NCBI GenBank assembly: GCA_045125245.1
Contig: JBGVNF010000021.1
Location: forward strand, 107,490 to 171,489
Source: SVEL01 sp045125245
Lineage (GTDB): Bacteria; Bacillota; Clostridia; Lachnospirales; Lachnospiraceae
Length of the DNA stretch: 64,000 bases
Reading direction: 5' to 3'
How positions within the stretch are numbered: position 1 is the stretch's first letter; every line of letters begins with the position of its first letter. The notes under the pieces were generated by a model. That model was not told where the DNA came from. It ran no database searches and saw nothing but the letters and a program-made list of their open reading frames with translations. A program made the position numbers and the translations under genes. Of this stretch, positions 47,376 to 56,087 are shown piece by piece.

Positions 47376-47772
47376 TTTTAGCCAGCTTTCCTAATACACC
47401 ATTGATAAATGATGGCGAATTATCTCCTCCGTACAACTTAGCAATCTCTACAGCTTCATTGATAGCAACCTGTAGTGGCACTGTCTCATCAAAACACATT
47501 TCATAATAAGCAAGACGCATAATAGTTAAGTCAATCTTGCTCATACGGGAAACATCCCAACCCTCAGCAGCTTCATTGATATCAGCATCTATATCATTAA
47601 GCTTTGATATAATATCAAAAACTCTATCAGATATATAAGAAGAATCCTTCTCTGAAATAGATGCCTTCTTCTCAAAATAAAGCTCTATCTGCTCCTGTAA
47701 TTCATCAGTATCATGAAACTCCTTGTGAAATAACATAATAAAAGTGTTCTCTCTTAATTCTCTTCTTGTCAT
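47359..47772 (-). CDS. nusB: Transcription antitermination factor NusB
   Basis: NusB binds boxA RNA with NusE/S10 in rRNA antitermination. The ATG at 47772 (MTRRELRENTFIMLF) is near GGAAGGAA and gives 137 residues; the 12-residue upstream extension is unlikely. RMSKIDLTIMRLAYYEM and the C-terminal AVEIAKLYGGDNSPSFINGVLGKL are the family signature. Confidence 0.94.
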   Translation of the reverse strand: MTRRELRENTFIMLFHKEFHDTDELQEQIELYFEKKASISEKDSSYISDRVFDIISKLNDIDADINEAAEGWDVSRMSKIDLTIMRLAYYEMCFDETVPLQVAINEAVEIAKLYGGDNSPSFINGVLGKLAKNGKCV

Positions 47773-47810
47773 GGTCCAATTCCTTCCGTACATAATGTAT
47801 ATGTTCAAAT

Positions 47811-47850
47811 AAAAAAATAGGTATACCTACTTTACATAGATATACCTATT
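47811..47850 (-). terminator. Intrinsic terminator between the Asp23-family gene and nusB
   Basis: A 10-bp perfect stem (47816-47825 with 47841-47850) is followed on the minus strand by a T-run. It splits the long sporulation/housekeeping gene run at this point. Confidence 0.8.
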
Positions 47851-47893
47851 CTACTATAAATCTGCAAAATATGAAAGTACATTTTGCAAACTA

Positions 47894-48235
47894 TTACTTT
47901 TCTAATGAAACACCAGCAATTTTAATATTAACTTCTGTAACATTAAGACCTGTCATATTCTCAATAGCTGCCTTAACCTTTTCCTGTACCTTTCTAGATA
48001 CATCAGTTACAGCATATCCATACTCAACATTAATAGCTACGTCTACACATACACTGCCTTCTTCAACAGTAACTCTTACACCCTTAGATAAATTCTTAAC
48101 ACCAAGCTTAGAAACTATCTCCTTTGTAATGTTACCAGCCATAGAAGCTACACCGTCAACCTCTGTCGCTGCAAGTGCTGCTATAATCGCTACTACGTCA
48201 TCTGCTATCTGAACTGTTCCAATATTATTTTCCAC
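47894..48235 (-). CDS. Asp23/Gls24 family envelope stress protein
   Basis: The 113-residue protein starts at GTG, 9 bases after GGAGG. It shows the Asp23 pattern: IADDVVAIIAALAATEVDGVASM near the start, GVRVTVEEGSVCVDVAINVEYG in the middle, then VRKVQEKVKAAIENMTGLNVTEVNI-type ending. Asp23 proteins are membrane-associated through AmaP in staphylococci and linked to the cell envelope. It lies between spoIIIAH and nusB, a frequent clostridial placement. Confidence 0.9.
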   Translation of the reverse strand: MENNIGTVQIADDVVAIIAALAATEVDGVASMAGNITKEIVSKLGVKNLSKGVRVTVEEGSVCVDVAINVEYGYAVTDVSRKVQEKVKAAIENMTGLNVTEVNIKIAGVSLEK

Positions 48236-48307
48236 TGTAATTTACCTCCGCGCTACGAATTTTAATGATATTATTATACCCAATAGCACTGATAAATGCA
48301 AGTATTT

Positions 48308-48922
48308 TTATGTATCGATAACATTAATAGTGATTTTATCTGCAGAAACCTCCAGCTTTCGTTTCACGATATCCTCTATCTGTGCTCTAGTTGTATCATC
48401 CATTTCCTTTGACACAATAATTACATCCACATACCCATCTGTCATAGTCACTACTACATCCTTAAAACCCTTTGCCATAATAAGATTTTCAGCAGCAATC
48501 TCCTTTTCAGAAATATCTGCAATTTCTGCCACCTTATCAACTGCAGCTTTCTTTTCCTCGGTAGATAAATCCTTATTTGCTATTATAGCATTTAAATTTT
48601 CACTATTAGTAGCTCTCACATATTCCTTAGAAAGCTTAGCTTCTACGATAAAATCAATTGTTCCTGTTGCATTTACAAAAATAGCTTCTCCAGGTGTACT
48701 TTGAACATCCTGGTCATTGCTTTCTATATCATCAGTACTCTTCTCCTTTTCCGTAGATTCATTGGCGTTAGCATTTACTCCCGCTTCTGCAACCGGCTTA
48801 TCCTTCAGCTTATCTTTCCTCGCTATATCGTTCTTCTCTGTAAAATTCAGATAACCTGCCACTGCAATAAGCGCTGCTAAAGTCGTAATAATTAGCTGAT
48901 TACGTCTTAATATTCGTTTCAT
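48308..48922 (-). CDS. spoIIIAH: Stage III sporulation protein AH
   Basis: SpoIIIAH, made in the mother cell, pairs with forespore SpoIIQ to form the channel between the two cells. The ATG at 48922 is preceded by AAAGGAGAA and gives 204 residues. It has one membrane helix (about 9-26), an Asp/Glu/Ser-rich linker and a YscJ/FliF-like C-terminal domain. That domain ends in VVTMTDGYVDVIIVSKEMDDTTRAQIEDIV, typical for the family. Confidence 0.9.
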   Translation of the reverse strand: MKRILRRNQLIITTLAALIAVAGYLNFTEKNDIARKDKLKDKPVAEAGVNANANESTEKEKSTDDIESNDQDVQSTPGEAIFVNATGTIDFIVEAKLSKEYVRATNSENLNAIIANKDLSTEEKKAAVDKVAEIADISEKEIAAENLIMAKGFKDVVVTMTDGYVDVIIVSKEMDDTTRAQIEDIVKRKLEVSADKITINVIDT

Positions 48923-48946
48923 ACTTCTCCTTTCACTATACAATGA

Positions 48947-49534
48947 TTATTTCATTTTACCTACTGCTATTTTATTAATCTCTATGCCAAATAATGCCTT
49001 AATTATTCCAGTAATTTTTTCTTTTACCACCGGACTGTCACCACCCTCAGCTATAACGGCTACACCTTCCACCTCCGGCATAAAATTCGACACTACAAAC
49101 GGACTTTTTTTGCTATTATCAAACTCATCATATATGACGCTTTCATTCTTTGACTGTTCATTAGACTCTCTCATACCACCACTGGAATCAGATTCCTTAA
49201 GATCCTTTTCAGTTACATCGTTTTCCTTAAGAACTTCTTTTGTAGATGAATTTTTCACAGTTACCATAACCTGCACAGCACCCACCCCCTCTAGCTTGGA
49301 TATAATATGCTCAAGCTTATCCTCAAGGGAAGATACATATTTATCAGTATCATCAACATTTACATATGAATTAACGTCACTTGAATTCTTAGTTTCTTTC
49401 TTATCCCCTGTCCCAAATAAGTCACTACAAAGTATAAGAACAACCCCCGCTCCTCCTATAAGAAGCCACTTCTCTATAGAAATACTTTTCATCATAGCCA
49501 TTAAAGATTGTTTATCCAACTTCTTATTTTCCAT
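48947..49534 (-). CDS. spoIIIAG: Stage III sporulation protein AG
   Basis: SpoIIIAG forms a large ring in the mother-cell membrane of the feeding channel. The 195-residue protein has one N-terminal membrane helix (about 21-40), then LEDKLEHIISKLEGVGAVQVMVTVKNS and PEVEGVAVIAEGGDSPVVKEKI, family hallmarks. GAGGTG precedes the ATG. It lies 20 bases after spoIIIAF. Confidence 0.92.
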   Translation of the reverse strand: MENKKLDKQSLMAMMKSISIEKWLLIGGAGVVLILCSDLFGTGDKKETKNSSDVNSYVNVDDTDKYVSSLEDKLEHIISKLEGVGAVQVMVTVKNSSTKEVLKENDVTEKDLKESDSSGGMRESNEQSKNESVIYDEFDNSKKSPFVVSNFMPEVEGVAVIAEGGDSPVVKEKITGIIKALFGIEINKIAVGKMK

Positions 49535-49554
49535 ATCTGCACCTCACATATTAT

Positions 49555-50184
49555 CTATATCTCTCCATACACATTTATAAGCTTACTATCTATTTTTAGA
49601 AAATCAGCAATCTCCTTGATAAGAACTAACTCTCTTGGATTAAGTCTATTTTCACTCTCCGTAGCAATCTCATCCTTTTCTCCTATACTTATTTTATCTA
49701 TCACAATTTTATTATCACTTTCACCTTCATCTCCAATCATTTTGTTATTATCCATATACTTCTCGTAATCTTTAGTTACATATAAATCAACACTGGTAAG
49801 CTCTATTTCCTCATTCTCACTTATTTTTACTTTAACGTCCAAAATGTAAAGTCCTTCATTATTCGCTATATATTGCAATTCTTCCTTCAATATATTTTCA
49901 TATTCTCTAATAGCTTGTGCCTTTGCATTTTCCTCATTGGATATAAGCATTCCCTTTATATGAGCAACTTCGCTGTCAAATCTAGCGCCTTTAAATATAT
50001 CCTTTATACTCCCGTCATAATTTAAGAATTCATAAAAAGGATTAATTACCAAAACTACAAGTATCAGTCCACAAAACATCTTAAGGTATTTCTTATAGCT
50101 GTTATCTGGCATAACATTCCCAACCAGAGACATAAGTATAAGGAAATACCCTATATTTCTTATATATTCAAGTAATACTCCCAT
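49555..50184 (-). CDS. spoIIIAF: Stage III sporulation protein AF
   Basis: The ATG at 50184 (MGVLLEYIRNIGYF) is preceded by AGGTGAG and gives 209 residues; a longer upstream reading lies inside spoIIIAE and is unlikely. Two membrane helices (about 10-30 and 36-55) are followed by an acidic extracytoplasmic domain, and NPRELVLIKEIADFLKI near the end. It is part of the SpoIIIA export/feeding complex; its exact role is not established. Confidence 0.88.
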   Translation of the reverse strand: MGVLLEYIRNIGYFLILMSLVGNVMPDNSYKKYLKMFCGLILVVLVINPFYEFLNYDGSIKDIFKGARFDSEVAHIKGMLISNEENAKAQAIREYENILKEELQYIANNEGLYILDVKVKISENEEIELTSVDLYVTKDYEKYMDNNKMIGDEGESDNKIVIDKISIGEKDEIATESENRLNPRELVLIKEIADFLKIDSKLINVYGEI

Positions 50185-50186
50185 AC

Positions 50187-51299
50187 TCACCTGCCTGTTC
50201 CCAAGCATACAATGCCTATAGTCAAAAAGAACATAAGACCACATGAAAGAACGATTCTATACAACATACTTGTCCCCTTAGACATCACCTCTACAGATGA
50301 TGTAACTCTCTTATCTGAAATAGGTTGGATAATAGCCGCAGTTATCTTATACATAAGACATGTCACAAGAAGCTTAACCACTGGTAATACCACAAGCAAT
50401 ATGATGATAACAAGCGCTGCTCCTCCTATGCAATTTTTAATAAGAGTGCTTGATCCTGCCACAATGTCCACAAAGGAATCAACACTAGAGCCAATGCCTG
50501 GAATCAATCCAAACAGCTTTCTATACCCCTTAGACTTAGCATAATCAACACTTGGAAGCACAATGCTTGCTATTAAATTTATACCCAAAGCCACTGTAGG
50601 AATCATTTTAATGGCCCATTCAATAATTGTCTCTATAACTCCAGCAAACTTTGATAGATAATCCTCTTCTAAAATATTGTTAATAATAAGAATTATCACA
50701 TATACACTTACAGCTGGCAGAACAAAATTCAAAATAACGTATTCAACTGCCATAATAGAAATAAATGCAATCTCATACATCCCTAAAGATGCTGTAATCC
50801 CGTTTGCAGCTCCCACTGCAATAAAAAAGCCTGGTATTAGATATTTCATAAAATTAACAAGTACATTTACTATATCAGTCGCTACTTTCACATTAAAAGA
50901 AAAGGCTGATACAAGCAAAACCATAAGTACAGAAAAAACTGCAAAAAATCCCATATCTGACATTTTGCTCCCTGCAAATATAATTGATAATTTAGACAAT
51001 AGTGCTGCTCCGATAGCAAGTAGAACAATCCTTATTATCACACCCTTATTTGTAGACAATTCTCCAAACAGCTTGTCTCCCACCATACTAAACATTCTCT
51101 TAAATACATCTGTAGAATCTCCTTGTATTAATTCCTTAAAAAGCTCGCCAAAGCTTTCCTCATGTTCCTCGCTAGATAATAACTTATCAATATCGCTAAA
51201 ATCATAGCCTTCCAGTTCTTCCACACTATCATTTCCATAGACAGTTACCTTACTTGAAAAAAACATCACACACACTAATACAATACATAAAGTCCTCAT
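50187..51299 (-). CDS. spoIIIAE: Stage III sporulation protein AE
   Basis: SpoIIIAE is the large polytopic subunit of the channel complex. The ATG at 51299 (after GGGAG) gives 370 residues. A signal-like helix (about 1-22) leads into an acidic region, then about seven membrane helices from 90 to 370. The segment SYDSFxxxVxGS-like SVDSFVDIVAGSSTLIKNCIGGAALVIII is conserved in the family. The start overlaps the spoIIIAD stop. Confidence 0.92.
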   Translation of the reverse strand: MRTLCIVLVCVMFFSSKVTVYGNDSVEELEGYDFSDIDKLLSSEEHEESFGELFKELIQGDSTDVFKRMFSMVGDKLFGELSTNKGVIIRIVLLAIGAALLSKLSIIFAGSKMSDMGFFAVFSVLMVLLVSAFSFNVKVATDIVNVLVNFMKYLIPGFFIAVGAANGITASLGMYEIAFISIMAVEYVILNFVLPAVSVYVIILIINNILEEDYLSKFAGVIETIIEWAIKMIPTVALGINLIASIVLPSVDYAKSKGYRKLFGLIPGIGSSVDSFVDIVAGSSTLIKNCIGGAALVIIILLVVLPVVKLLVTCLMYKITAAIIQPISDKRVTSSVEVMSKGTSMLYRIVLSCGLMFFLTIGIVCLGTGR

Positions 51300-51694
51300 A
51301 CTTCTCCCATCTTGAAGCATTTGCCTATAGTTTCAAGCAGTGCTAACACAATAGGCATACTTATACATAAAACTGTTAATTTTCCAACTGTCTGAATCTG
51401 ATTGGACATTGCACCATAACCACAATCCTTACATACATCCGAAGCAAACTCCGCCACATAAGATATACCCACAATCTTTAAAATGATTAACACATACTCA
51501 TTATCAAGGCCAATATATTGCCTGATAACATCTATAGACTGTATGAAATATGTAAGCTTTGATATACCAAAGACCATAATTACCACACATACCATCAATG
51601 ATATAAACATTCCATACTCAGATTTTACAGATTTGAAGTAAACAGCCATAAGGGCTGACATAACCGTCATAAAAGCTAGTCCAAAAAAACTCAA
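51296..51694 (-). CDS. spoIIIAD: Stage III sporulation protein AD
   Basis: The 132-residue membrane protein has about four hydrophobic helices and the EFASDVCKDCGYGAMSNQIQTVGKL segment typical of SpoIIIAD. Translation appears to start at TTG, 6 bases after GGAGGGG. It overlaps spoIIIAE by 4 bases and lies 12 bases after spoIIIAC. Confidence 0.92.
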   Translation of the reverse strand: MSFFGLAFMTVMSALMAVYFKSVKSEYGMFISLMVCVVIMVFGISKLTYFIQSIDVIRQYIGLDNEYVLIILKIVGISYVAEFASDVCKDCGYGAMSNQIQTVGKLTVLCISMPIVLALLETIGKCFKMGEV

Positions 51695-51706
51695 GAAAAT
51701 CCCCTC

Positions 51707-51901
51707 CTATAGCATAAATAGCTTCTTTATAGTTTCAAATAGTTCATATATAATAGGCACTACCCAGAAAAGTACCAAAAGTAACCCAGCTAAGCTTACT
51801 AAAAAGGCATGTTCCTCCCTTCCACTTTGTTTTAAAATCTGACTTATAACTGACACAAGTATTCCTACGGCCGCTATTTTAAATATTAAATTGACATCCA
51901 C
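51707..51901 (-). CDS. spoIIIAC: Stage III sporulation protein AC
   Basis: The 64-residue protein has two membrane helices and the ILKQSGREEHAFLVSLAGLLLVLFWVVP segment that marks SpoIIIAC. It appears to start at GTG, 7 bases after GGGAGGAA. It lies between spoIIIAB and spoIIIAD. Confidence 0.93.
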   Translation of the reverse strand: MDVNLIFKIAAVGILVSVISQILKQSGREEHAFLVSLAGLLLVLFWVVPIIYELFETIKKLFML

Positions 51902-51916
51902 TTTAGTTCCTCCCCT

Positions 51917-52438
51917 TTATAAAAGTACAATAGCTATAAATAATCCTGTCATCATAGACATTGTTCTATAAACTTTTATAGTGTCATTCATTTTACTCTG
52001 TTCTTCACCTATTAGAACATCTAGTCTTTCAATAAATAAATCAATATTTGCCAATTGCATTTCCTTATTTTGATACCCCAATGTATCTCCAATTTCCTTG
52101 ATTCTTTGAATATCCTCTTTCTTAAGATATGAATTACCCAAAAGATTCTTATCTATTTCTCTTCTAAACACCACAGACATAGACTCTGTACAGTTCTCCT
52201 CTGTAGCTTTAGAAAGCTCCGAAAACACTTTATCATATGGATTTCTTGCTCTAATAGCCACTGCCATAAAAGCATCTGGAAGCATAGCATTTTTATAATC
52301 TAATTCTCCTCGAAATATAAGAAATAGCTTTTTTACATAAATCAACTCTTCAACTCTAAATTTAACGTCATTACCTAATACGTAACCTGCAAAAATCGAG
52401 GATATAAAAACTATTAACAATCCCGTAATCTTAATCAT
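51917..52438 (-). CDS. spoIIIAB: Stage III sporulation protein AB
   Basis: The 173-residue protein has membrane helices at both ends (about 1-22 and 155-173) and a soluble middle. That middle resembles the GspF domain of secretion systems; LGNSYLKKEDIQRIKEIGDTLGYQNKEMQ is typical of the family. It overlaps spoIIIAA by 8 bases. It probably links the ATPase to the membrane ring. Confidence 0.92.
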   Translation of the reverse strand: MIKITGLLIVFISSIFAGYVLGNDVKFRVEELIYVKKLFLIFRGELDYKNAMLPDAFMAVAIRARNPYDKVFSELSKATEENCTESMSVVFRREIDKNLLGNSYLKKEDIQRIKEIGDTLGYQNKEMQLANIDLFIERLDVLIGEEQSKMNDTIKVYRTMSMMTGLFIAIVLL

Positions 52439-53306
52439 ATGAAACCTGCTCTATTCTTAAAAGATTTTCATCATATATTTCCATACTTCTATTCACATCA
52501 TTTTTCAAAAAAATATATCTATTAAAAATTCTATGTACTGGCCTAATATCTTCTATTCCTTCACCATGCATAGTCGCAATCAGTCTGATACCAGCGTGTT
52601 TGGCTCTCATCAACGCATCCACATCCTCCTCACCGCCTATCTCATCTACAGCAACCACCTGTGGTGACATCGCTCTAATCATCAGCATAATACCATCTAC
52701 CTTAGGGCAGCAGTCATATATATCACTTCTAAGGCCCACATTATTCTGTGGAATTCCCTTATAACAGGAAGCAATCTCACTTCTCTCATCCACCACAGAT
52801 ACCTTAAGTCCAATTTCGTCAGAAACAAGTCTCAATAAATCTCTAAGCAAGGTAGTTTTACCAACACCAGGTGGTGAAACAATAAGCGTATTATGAATAC
52901 TGTGACCATTCTTTATGTAATCAACTGCATCCTTCCCACAATTAATCACCTCTCGACTAATTCTTATATTAATAGATGAAATATTTGATATAGTTTTAAT
53001 CTTGCCGTTTTCTTTTACAATTTTTCCTGCCACACCGACTCTATGACCACCCCTTATAGTTATAAACCCTTGTCTTATATCCTCCTCATAAGCATATAAG
53101 GAGAACTTAGAAATATATTCCAAAGTTTCTTTTAACTGATTATCATCTATAAAATAATCAGTAACAAACTCCCCCTGCTTTCTTCCAAAATACAAAATAA
53201 CATTCTTCATAGCACGAAGTCTTATCTCCTCTAAACTTTGCAAATCCATAAGTGCAAGGTATTCTCTAAGTCCAACTGGTAAAATATTTAAAATTTCATC
53301 TCTCAT
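52431..53306 (-). CDS. spoIIIAA: Stage III sporulation protein AA (secretion-type ATPase)
   Basis: SpoIIIAA is a secretion-superfamily ATPase that powers the SpoIIIA channel. The 291-residue protein shows Walker A SPPGVGKTTLL near residue 148, DERSEIASC, Walker B-like VVAVDEIGGEEDVDAL near 218 and a conserved TMHG. GGGAGGG precedes the ATG. It is the first gene of the eight-gene operon and has a sigma-E-like promoter. Confidence 0.95.
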   Translation of the reverse strand: MRDEILNILPVGLREYLALMDLQSLEEIRLRAMKNVILYFGRKQGEFVTDYFIDDNQLKETLEYISKFSLYAYEEDIRQGFITIRGGHRVGVAGKIVKENGKIKTISNISSINIRISREVINCGKDAVDYIKNGHSIHNTLIVSPPGVGKTTLLRDLLRLVSDEIGLKVSVVDERSEIASCYKGIPQNNVGLRSDIYDCCPKVDGIMLMIRAMSPQVVAVDEIGGEEDVDALMRAKHAGIRLIATMHGEGIEDIRPVHRIFNRYIFLKNDVNRSMEIYDENLLRIEQVSYD

Positions 53307-53326
53307 ATCATCCCTCCCTTTATTGC

Positions 53327-53354
53327 AATATATGAAACCAAGGACAACTTATGC
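53327..53354 (-). promoter_or_regulatory. Sigma-E-like promoter of the spoIIIA operon
   Basis: On the minus strand GCATAAG (53348-53354), a 13-base spacer and CATATATT (53327-53334) resemble the sigma-E consensus (KMATATT, 13-15, CATACAHT). It sits about 20 bases before the spoIIIAA start, as expected for mother-cell expression. The match is by eye. Confidence 0.55.
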
Positions 53355-53483
53355 ATAAAAAATATTTCTTTTTGTCCAAGAATTTGATAATATAATTATA
53401 ATCAAATGAAAAAGGTAACAATATGACAGTTAAAAAAAATTTCAAATAACAATAATAACAAGAATTATGCGAGGTATTTTAAT

Positions 53484-53957
53484 ATGAGACCAACAAAGAA
53501 AGTTTCCGAATCCTATACAGAACAACAATACTTAATACGACCAACATATATTAACCATTACGGAAGATTATTTGGTGGCGAATTGCTTAGATGGATAGAT
53601 GAATTGGCTGGTATCGTAGCCAGACGCCACTCCAACTCACTTATAACTACTGCTGCTATTGACAATCTACAGTTTAAAGCACCTGTTTATGCTGGCCAAA
53701 TGGTAGTTTTAGTAGGTCGTGTGACATATGTCGGGTCAAGCTCTATGGAGATACGAATTGACTCTTATGTAGAAGAATTAGACGGAATCCGTCGTCCTAT
53801 AAACAGAGCATACATCGTAATGGTAGCCATAGATGAGGACGGTAATCCAGTGGAAGTTCCAGAATTAGAGCTAGAATCTGAAGAACAAAAGATGGAATAT
53901 GAATCAGCCATCAAGCGTAAAGAAATGAGAAAACAGCGAAGAATCGACGGATTTTAA
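53484..53957 (+). CDS. Acyl-CoA thioesterase (hotdog fold, YciA/BFIT-like)
   Basis: It hydrolyses acyl-CoA to free acid and CoA in the cytoplasm. The 157-residue protein shows HYGRLFGGELLRWIDELAG, with the catalytic Asp in the HxGxxxGGxxxxWxD motif (about 26-43), and RVTYVGSSSMEIRI later, as in YciA-type enzymes. The C-terminal 30 residues are highly charged. It is divergent from spoIIIA and convergent with the phosphatase gene. Confidence 0.85.
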   Translation: MRPTKKVSESYTEQQYLIRPTYINHYGRLFGGELLRWIDELAGIVARRHSNSLITTAAIDNLQFKAPVYAGQMVVLVGRVTYVGSSSMEIRIDSYVEELDGIRRPINRAYIVMVAIDEDGNPVEVPELELESEEQKMEYESAIKRKEMRKQRRIDGF

Positions 53958-53974
53958 AATCGATGATATAATTC

Positions 53975-54017
53975 AAAGGAGCATAAAAGTAACTATTCGT
54001 TACTTTTATGCTCCTTT
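53975..54017. terminator. Bidirectional terminator between thioesterase and phosphatase genes
   Basis: A 19-bp perfect stem (53975-53993 with 53999-54017) with a 5-base loop lies between two convergent genes. Confidence 0.9.
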
Positions 54018-54023
54018 ATCATA

Positions 54024-54491
54024 TTATTTAATTGGATTTTCAGCCTTTAGAAACTTAAGAAATCCCTCACAGCCTTCCAACACATCTTTATAAGTCGTCT
54101 CAAAATCTCCTGTATACCAAGGATCTGCCACATCATCTCCACGCCCTGCAAAAGATAAAAGCTTGTAAATCTTTCCATCAGTATCACCGCCTGCAATCCT
54201 TTGCATATTTCTTATATTCGTAGTATCCATACCGATAAGGTAGTCATACTTCTCATAATCCGCCTTTGTCATCTGCACTGCCTGATGCGGAATAACTGGC
54301 ACCCCTACAGCACGAAGCTGTCTCACAGTGCCGTGATGTGGCGAATTACCAATCTCCTCTCGACTGGTAGCCGCTGAATCAATATAAAACTTATCTTGCA
54401 TATTATGTATTTTTACAAGATATGTAAAAACTGACTGGGCCATAGTTGATCTACAAATATTCCCATGACAGATAAATAATACTTTTATCAT
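54024..54491 (-). CDS. Low-molecular-weight protein tyrosine phosphatase
   Basis: The 155-residue protein begins MIKVLFICHGNICRST, the CX5R phosphate loop with Cys8 and Arg14. It carries the general-acid aspartate in ADPWYTGDFETTY near residue 123. It removes phosphate from tyrosine (or arginine) residues. GGAG lies upstream. Its 5' end borders the accessory island, so the insertion lies just behind its promoter region. Confidence 0.92.
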   Translation of the reverse strand: MIKVLFICHGNICRSTMAQSVFTYLVKIHNMQDKFYIDSAATSREEIGNSPHHGTVRQLRAVGVPVIPHQAVQMTKADYEKYDYLIGMDTTNIRNMQRIAGGDTDGKIYKLLSFAGRGDDVADPWYTGDFETTYKDVLEGCEGFLKFLKAENPIK

Positions 54492-54619
54492 AGTTATAGT
54501 TTGCTCCTTTTTGCCCGAAAATGCCGTATTTTGCGGGTGTTTCCGGGGTTATTGTTAAATTGTTGTTTGGTTGTTAAGTAAGCAAATTATAGCATAATTT
54601 AGCAAGTTGTGACTACCTG

Positions 54620-54662
54620 TTAGTAGTAGAAATAGTAGTAAAACGGAAATTCCTACTACTAA
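54620..54662. repeat. Inverted repeat of TAG/CTA units at the left of the island
   Basis: TTAGTAGTAG (54620-54629) is matched by CTACTACTAA (54653-54662), with another TAGTAG between. The right arm overlaps the stop codon of the neighbouring gene. It may act as a weak terminator or be an element end. Confidence 0.4.
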
Positions 54663-55123
54663 GGATTTTCATTATAGTTTCGTTTCCCCTCTTTTAACAG
54701 GTCATAGTTAATCGCAAACCTTCTTTCATCAAACCATTTTGACACCGTATCTATGCTATTCTGGAAATAGTTGCCCCAAATGAAAAAGTCATAAAGTTCC
54801 CATTCTGCAGCCCGCAATTCCCATTTTGCACCATTCGAATTATAAGGGTCAGCTCGAACAATGCAACACAAATTATGAACCTCTCTCATCTTATTAATAA
54901 ATAACGTATAATCACCATCTTCCTTCGTCTTCTGCCATCTCCTCCACAACCATTTAGCAATATCAACAGAAGACCATACATCAATCATCTGCCAGTAGAA
55001 TGAACGTAAATGACTTGCTCGCATCATATCTTCATCAATTGATGACAATTCATCTTCCATTTTCACAAACTGCACGAATTCCATCTTATTTACACCACTA
55101 ACAACTTTATCAATATAGTCCAT
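54659..55123 (-). CDS. Accessory protein of unknown function, fourth gene of the RHH operon
   Basis: I do not recognise it. The 154-residue protein is acidic, Trp-rich (about ten Trp) and probably all-helical, with WSSVDIAKWLWRRWQKTKEDGDYTLFINKMREVHNLC in the middle. It has no signal or membrane helix. The start is 8 bases from the stop of the zinc-binding gene, so it is cotranscribed with it. It could be a phage/plasmid-type accessory protein. Confidence 0.6.
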   Translation of the reverse strand: MDYIDKVVSGVNKMEFVQFVKMEDELSSIDEDMMRASHLRSFYWQMIDVWSSVDIAKWLWRRWQKTKEDGDYTLFINKMREVHNLCCIVRADPYNSNGAKWELRAAEWELYDFFIWGNYFQNSIDTVSKWFDERRFAINYDLLKEGKRNYNENP

Positions 55124-55131
55124 AATACACC

Positions 55132-55644
55132 TTATTTCTTTGCATTAATTTTTTGCAGGTAATTTTCATAACAATCATCACACAATGTTCTTTTCCAAGG
55201 CATATCCATTCGCATATTTCCTGTTTGTCCGCAATTCTCACAAACAGTTTTGCTTTTCTCCTCATAATTACGAACAATTTGAGCGATATCATTCCGTAGC
55301 TTCTTGTTTTTTTCATCACCACTTGTGTTTTCTGGTTTAAAACGTATGCTTATTCCATCTCCCAAGCAATCAAATGCCTGTATCGGACAAGAAGCATCTT
55401 CATATGAATAGTAAAATCGCAAACATGCAAATTTTTCTTTAATCTGCTGAATAACAATATCTACCGGAGCCTCATCCACTGCATACCTATCAGTTATCTC
55501 CTGACACAAATCGTGAAGAAGCTGATACCACCCATTAGAACATTCAATCCCCCATTTTCTATAAATATTATGCTCGCTCTCTACTCTATTCTGTTTCATA
55601 AACGGGAAATCCTCTTGCAATTTAAATTGAAGTTCGCCTTTCAT
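55132..55644 (-). CDS. Accessory protein with C-terminal zinc-finger-like motif
   Basis: The ATG at 55644 (after GAGGTG) gives 170 residues. A central IKEKFACLRFYYS segment and a C-terminal CENCGQTGNMR...TLCDDCY pattern (two CxxC pairs about 20 residues apart, near 142-162) suggest a small treble-clef or ribbon zinc domain. Similar proteins occur as hypothetical genes in phages and integrative elements. Function is unknown. It is the third gene of the RHH operon. Confidence 0.65.
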   Translation of the reverse strand: MKGELQFKLQEDFPFMKQNRVESEHNIYRKWGIECSNGWYQLLHDLCQEITDRYAVDEAPVDIVIQQIKEKFACLRFYYSYEDASCPIQAFDCLGDGISIRFKPENTSGDEKNKKLRNDIAQIVRNYEEKSKTVCENCGQTGNMRMDMPWKRTLCDDCYENYLQKINAKK

Positions 55645-55657
55645 TTTCACACCTCAC

Positions 55658-56071
55658 CTATGCAGACACTTCTTCAAGTGAATTAATACTTGTAATCCCT
55701 TTTTCTTTCATTCTAGTCTTTACATTCTTAGACAAACAGCACATATTAATAAGGGCATCCATAGATTGACCATTAAATATTCTACTCATACTCTTGCAAA
55801 GCCAATCATAAGTAACCCACGCACATCCAATATCCTTTGCAACAAGCCCAGCTAGCAATTGGTGCGTATAAGAATTCTTTTTCATGGTTGATTTAACGGC
55901 AGCAAGCCAAAGCGCTTCCTCATCACATTCAGCTTGCGATGAATATTCAAACGGATTATAACAAGCATTCCCTTTATCTCCATACTCGTTCCACCCTAAG
56001 CAATCATGATAATTAATTAATATTTGTGTGCCTCTTTTTGCCTCAATTTGCACTATCTCAAGATCCTTCAT
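55658..56071 (-). CDS. Accessory protein of unknown function, second gene of the RHH operon
   Basis: I do not recognise it. The 137-residue protein is soluble, contains seven Cys and several Trp, and has HQLLAGLVAKDIGCAWVTYDWLCKSMSRIF in the middle. GTAGGAGG precedes the ATG. It lies 16 bases after the ribbon-helix-helix gene and 13 before the zinc-finger gene. No catalytic motif is visible. Confidence 0.6.
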   Translation of the reverse strand: MKDLEIVQIEAKRGTQILINYHDCLGWNEYGDKGNACYNPFEYSSQAECDEEALWLAAVKSTMKKNSYTHQLLAGLVAKDIGCAWVTYDWLCKSMSRIFNGQSMDALINMCCLSKNVKTRMKEKGITSINSLEEVSA

Positions 56072-56087
56072 TTTAAAAAACCTCCTA

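Noticed and set aside
48984..49580. Plus-strand 198-residue reading frame
   Set aside because: It lies wholly opposite spoIIIAG, which has a good start, membrane helix and operon context.
50677..51207. Plus-strand 176-residue reading frame
   Set aside because: It is antisense to spoIIIAE, and no ribosome site or known motif is seen.
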